Assembly: GCF_030269485.1 (NCBI RefSeq)
Contig: NZ_BSTL01000039.1
Coordinates: 1 to 64,000, forward strand
DNA: 64,000 nucleotides
Direction of reading: 5' to 3'
Source: Actinoplanes sp. NBRC 103695
Lineage (GTDB): Bacteria; Actinomycetota; Actinomycetes; Mycobacteriales; Micromonosporaceae
Shown: positions 60,700 to 64,000 of the stretch, one piece after another
Position numbering within the stretch: the stretch's first letter is position 1
Layout: the number at the start of each line of letters is the position of its first letter
Notes under the pieces: model-generated
The model's database searches: none
Told to the model about the DNA's origin: nothing
What the model saw: only the letters and a program-made list of their open reading frames with translations
Translations under genes and position numbers: made by a program

Positions 60700-62280
60700 T
60701 CAGGAAATGCCGCGGAGGTACCAGTAACCGGTAACCGCCGAGGCCGGGATGTCCGGACCCACCGGGCCCCTGTTCCAGAAGTAGTCGTTCATGGTGACCG
60801 ACCCGTTCGCGCCGATCACGCCCATGTTGGCCCAGACCACGTCGGACGGCTGGTCGTCGATCGAGGCCGCCGCCCAGGCCTTGCGTACCGGCAGCGGGTT
60901 GCTGCGGAGCAGGTAGGTGGCGTACTGGACGCCGTGGTCGGAGCTGTGCTTCGAGACCGTGTGGAAGCTGTTGATCTGGTGGAGGCCGTCGAAGGCCGGG
61001 CCCCAGCGCTGCCACCAGGCCTTGCCGCCCGAGGTGCCCTCCAGGATCAGGCAGGTGAACAGGCTCATCCATTCGACGTCGCCGTTGCCCCAGCGGGCGT
61101 CGGTGTTGGACAGCTTGGTGTCGTCGTTGCTGCTGCAACCGGAGAAGCTGAAGCCGGTGGGTGAACCGTGGCCCTGCCAGTAGGCCATGTCGACGTGGTC
61201 GGCGTAGTTGCTGTCGTCGCCGCCCTTGGACGGGTCCTTGAAGTCCTGCTCCCAGGCGTTCGCGTCGCTCCAGCTGAACTCCACCGGGATGTTCCGGCTG
61301 GTGAACGCGTTGTTGAACGAGGCCAGGTTCGTCTTGGTGTTGGGCAGGCCGGAGCAGACGCCGGTGCCCTCACTGCCCACGTCCACCCGCTTGTAGGCGC
61401 GGTCCTGCGGCGCGACCCGGGGTCGCGGCGGCTGCGGGTCGGCGGGCACCGTGGGCAGGGTCGCGTTCACCGTGGCGGGCAGCGTGACCGTCTGGGTGGC
61501 GTTGCCGCCGGCGTCCACGCCGGCGCAGCGCAGGCTCGGCTCCAGGCGGGTGAGCCTCGTCGACAGGGGAGCGGCGAAGTAGTACGGCGTCGCGGAGGTG
61601 ACCTTCACGCCCGTACCCATGAATCGCGCGCACCGCTGCAGGGAGCCGGCGGCGTCGAGCACCGGAACCGTGCCGGTCTGGGCCAGGTCGCGCGTGCCGT
61701 AGAACAGGCTGGTCACCGCGCCGTTGCCGTCGTAGCCGACGCGCACCTTGGCGCCGGGGCCCTCATAGGGCAGGCCGGCCAGCGTCCGGGCGTACGAAAC
61801 AGTGGTGTCGATCTTGACGTCGGCCGTCGTGCGGCCGCGGCGGTCGACGGTCTGGACCGTCGTGTTGCTCGCCTTGGCGCGCCCGCCCGCGGGAACCAGC
61901 TTGGCGCCGGCCAGCGCCTTCGCCGTCCGGGCCAGGGCGACCTGAGAGTTGAGAGTGCGGACGCGCTTGAGCGCGGCCAGGTCGAGCAGTGCGGCGGTGG
62001 TCGCGTTGCCGTCCTCGTCGACGCCGCGCGGGCCGGCCTTCGTCGGCACGGCCAGGAAGCCGCTCGTGGACATGAAGCGGACGGCGCCGTCCGCGCTGCG
62101 GTCGACGTTCCGCAGCCCGAACGCGCGGCCCAGCGCCGCGGCCTGCGCCTGGCTCAGCCCGGCGGACCGGACCGTGAACACCGGAAGCGACCGGGCGGCG
62201 GCCGAAACCGGCGGGGGAGCGATGACGGCCAGCGGTGCGGCGAGCACCGCGACCCCGATCAAGACATGGCGTTTACCCAT
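60700..62280 (-). CDS. Secreted protein, probably DUF6345 family
   Basis: 526-residue exported protein from ATG 62280 (AGGAG 10 bases upstream). Signal peptide GKRHVLIGVAVLAAPLAVIAPPPVSAAA. The N-terminal half is a propeptide-like beta region (ARTAKALAGAKLV, VSYARTLAGLPYEGPGAKV). The C-terminal half has DHVDMAYWQGHGSPTGFSFSG, SLFTCLILEG, WWQRWGPAFDGLHQINSFHT and DDQPSDVVWANMG, a layout of His/Cys residues that recalls caspase-like (clan CD) or DUF6345 proteins. The DUF name is from memory and is tentative. Confidence 0.7.
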   Translation of the reverse strand: MGKRHVLIGVAVLAAPLAVIAPPPVSAAARSLPVFTVRSAGLSQAQAAALGRAFGLRNVDRSADGAVRFMSTSGFLAVPTKAGPRGVDEDGNATTAALLDLAALKRVRTLNSQVALARTAKALAGAKLVPAGGRAKASNTTVQTVDRRGRTTADVKIDTTVSYARTLAGLPYEGPGAKVRVGYDGNGAVTSLFYGTRDLAQTGTVPVLDAAGSLQRCARFMGTGVKVTSATPYYFAAPLSTRLTRLEPSLRCAGVDAGGNATQTVTLPATVNATLPTVPADPQPPRPRVAPQDRAYKRVDVGSEGTGVCSGLPNTKTNLASFNNAFTSRNIPVEFSWSDANAWEQDFKDPSKGGDDSNYADHVDMAYWQGHGSPTGFSFSGCSSNDDTKLSNTDARWGNGDVEWMSLFTCLILEGTSGGKAWWQRWGPAFDGLHQINSFHTVSKHSSDHGVQYATYLLRSNPLPVRKAWAAASIDDQPSDVVWANMGVIGANGSVTMNDYFWNRGPVGPDIPASAVTGYWYLRGIS

Positions 62281-62332
62281 GAAGATTTCTCCTGAATTTT
62301 GCTGAATGCGCATTTCAGCGCCGCAGCAAAAG

Positions 62333-64000
62333 TTAGGGGAGATCGTTCAGTTTGGTCCGCACGTCGTCGGCCTCGGCGTGGTTCAGTTCGACCAGAATGT
62401 CCAGTGCGCGCAGCCAGGTCTGCCGGGCGCGGGCGAACTCGCCGGCGGCGCGGTGTGTCTCGCCCATGCGGGTGAGCGTGTCCGCCTCGAAATAGCGATC
62501 GCCCAGGTCACGAACCACGGCCAGGGTCTGCTCGTACCGGTCGACGGCCTCGTCGAAGCGGCCCAGATTGTGGTTCGCGAAGCCGAGACTGTCCAGCGTC
62601 GAGGCCTCGCCCCAGCGGTCGCCGATCGTGCGGTGCAGCTCCAGCGCGCGGCCGCACACCTCCAGCGCCGCCTCGTGATCGCCCAGCATGCTGTGGTCCC
62701 AGCCGACCGCGTTCAGTGAGTCCGCCTCACCCTGCCGGTTGCCGGCCTCCTCGAACAGGCCCAGCGCCAACCGGTCGTGCTCCAGCGCCTCCCGCAGCTC
62801 GCCCCGCGCCTCCCGCGACCAGCCCAGGCCACGGTGGGTGTGCGCCTGGCCGACCTTGTCACCGCGCTCGGTGAAAAGAGCGAGGGCCCGGCCCAGGTGG
62901 GCCTCGGCGTCCGCCTGCCGCTTCAGGCGGTTGTCCACACGACCCAGATGGAGGTACGCGTGAGCGGCCGCGCTGCTGTCCTCAGCGTGGTCGACGGCCA
63001 CCCGCCACGCCTGCAGGCGGTCGTGCCACAGGCCGTTGAAGTGCAGGAAGTTGTCCAGGCACCAGGCGATCTGCCACGCCTCGCGCCGGTGACCCGTCTC
63101 CGCGGCGTGCGCCTGCAAGGTCAGCAGGACGCGGTGTTCCCGCTCGAACCAGTCCTTCGCCGGCGGCGCGAGATCGGCGCCGGACGGGGACGGGCCGATC
63201 GGGAACGGAATCGGGTCGCGGACCGGCTCGAGCAGGCGGTCGGCGGCGTGGGCGGTGCGGATGTAGTAGTCCAGCAGGCGGGTCAGGGCGTCCGGTTCGT
63301 CGGCCAGTTCGGACGCGTACGCGGCGAGCAGGTCGTGCAGCACGTACCGGTGGGGGAGGTGTTCCGTGGTCAGGCTGGCCGCCGTCAGCTCGTCGAGCAG
63401 CGGCCGCGCGTCGCCGCCGATCAGCGCGCCCGCGGCGGCGACCGAGATGTCCGGGCCCGGGTGCAGGCCGAGCAGGCGGAAGAGGCGCGCGGCCTCGGAG
63501 CTCAACATCCGGTACGACCAGGAGAACACCACCCGGACCTGGGTCAGCGGGTCGCCCGCGTCCAGCGTGTCCCACGGCTGACTGGCGAGCTCGTCGACCA
63601 GGGTGTGCAGCGGCGCGCCGGACTGCAGGGCGCGGGCGGCGGCGATGCTCAACGCCAGAGGCAGCCGGGCGCAGCGATCGATGATCTCGTCGACGGCCTC
63701 CGGCTCGGCGGCGACACGCTCCTTGCCGAGCCGCCGCTCCAGCAGGGCCCGCGCCTCGTCGGTGGTCATCAGATCGAGTGTCACCGGGCTCGCGCCCTCG
63801 GCGGCCACCAGGGAAGTCAGCCAGTTGCGGGAGGTCACCACCGTGAACGTCGAGGGGGCGCCGGGCAGCAGCGGGCGCACCTGCTCAGGGTCGCGGGCGT
63901 TGTCCAGCAGCACCAGCATGCGCCGGCCGGCCAGGCGGCTGCGGTAGAGGGCGGCCATCGCGGCGCGGTCGTCGGGGATCTCGTCCGCCTTGGCGCCCAG
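62333..64000 (-). CDS. AfsR/SARP-type regulator, NB-ARC and TPR portion (5' end outside window)
   Basis: The frame is open from the window edge to a stop at 62333 (about 555 residues seen). The first visible part is the NB-ARC Walker B region (LAGRRMLVLLDNARDPEQVRPLLPGAPST), then the sensor TVVTSRNWL, GLPLAL-like CARLPLALSIAAAR, a winged-helix segment (RLFRLLGLHPGPDISVAAAGALI), and a C-terminal TPR array (EAHLGRALALFTERGDKVGQAHTHRGLGW, and five similar units). This matches full-length AfsR-like regulators, whose N-terminal DNA-binding and BTAD domains would lie beyond position 64000. Its target is unknown. Confidence 0.9.
   Translation of the reverse strand: MGAKADEIPDDRAAMAALYRSRLAGRRMLVLLDNARDPEQVRPLLPGAPSTFTVVTSRNWLTSLVAAEGASPVTLDLMTTDEARALLERRLGKERVAAEPEAVDEIIDRCARLPLALSIAAARALQSGAPLHTLVDELASQPWDTLDAGDPLTQVRVVFSWSYRMLSSEAARLFRLLGLHPGPDISVAAAGALIGGDARPLLDELTAASLTTEHLPHRYVLHDLLAAYASELADEPDALTRLLDYYIRTAHAADRLLEPVRDPIPFPIGPSPSGADLAPPAKDWFEREHRVLLTLQAHAAETGHRREAWQIAWCLDNFLHFNGLWHDRLQAWRVAVDHAEDSSAAAHAYLHLGRVDNRLKRQADAEAHLGRALALFTERGDKVGQAHTHRGLGWSREARGELREALEHDRLALGLFEEAGNRQGEADSLNAVGWDHSMLGDHEAALEVCGRALELHRTIGDRWGEASTLDSLGFANHNLGRFDEAVDRYEQTLAVVRDLGDRYFEADTLTRMGETHRAAGEFARARQTWLRALDILVELNHAEADDVRTKLNDLP

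Noticed and set aside
1..64000. CRISPR array, rRNA, complete tRNA, transposase or integrase genes
   Set aside because: Looked for spaced direct repeats, transposase DDE motifs and tRNA folds while reading; none found. The repeat arrays present are contiguous, without spacers.

Overview
The window is high-GC DNA with GC-ending codons, GTG/TTG starts and many 4-bp stop/start overlaps. It carries SARP/AfsR regulators, SigE-type sigma factors, mycobacterial-style MprAB-like kinases and a purK-purE pair. Together these point to a filamentous actinomycete, most likely Micromonosporaceae (Actinoplanes-like). The genus is inferred from gene content, not proven.

Layout. 1-2.5 kb: end of a gene, a strong hairpin, short tandem repeats and a two-component pair on the minus strand. 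2.5-7.9 kb: an accessory island, visibly AT-richer and with TTA codons. It holds one giant STAND/NLR-like protein (P-loop NTPase, then 11 near-identical 37-residue TPR-like repeats, then a C-terminal nucleoside-phosphorylase-fold domain), and a decayed selO remnant follows it. 7.9-20 kb: mostly core genes (DUF255 thioredoxin-fold protein, methyltransferase, SARP regulator, secreted protein, purK-purE, SigE sigma factor with a membrane partner, orphan solute-binding protein, acyl-CoA dehydrogenase, UDP-glucose dehydrogenase). 20-30 kb: a 1724-residue multi-pass membrane protein, a Uma2-type nuclease, a GGDEF-EAL protein and a penicillin-acylase-type hydrolase. 30.3-34.4 kb: a poly-gamma-glutamate operon (pgsB, pgsC, NlpC/P60 hydrolase, pgsA). 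34.4-38 kb: four exported proteins.

38.2-50.8 kb: a Wzx/Wzy-type exopolysaccharide locus. It has a polymer-length tyrosine autokinase, its low-molecular-weight phosphatase, PglE/PglC/PglD-like amino-sugar and initiating-transferase genes, polymerase, flippase, a glycosyltransferase, a DUF4012 protein and a PglF-like 4,6-dehydratase. 51-57 kb: secreted protein, subtilisin-like protease with peptidase-associated repeats, SPFH-like lipoprotein, a small membrane protein and a methyltransferase. 57.4-59.6 kb: a second AT-richer islet with an IrrE-like protein that has lost its zinc-binding HExxH, a translationally coupled partner and gene remnants. 59.6-64 kb: TPR protein, VanZ-like protein, a large secreted protein and the C-terminal part of an AfsR-type NB-ARC/TPR regulator that runs off the window.

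The most interesting object is the STAND protein at 2.9-7.5 kb. Its repeats are almost identical at DNA level, which implies recent recombination in a putative recognition domain, and it is fused to a nucleosidase-fold effector of the kind known in anti-phage systems. Next come the dead-IrrE pair, the gamma-PGA operon, and short tandem repeats that span or abut stop codons at three places.
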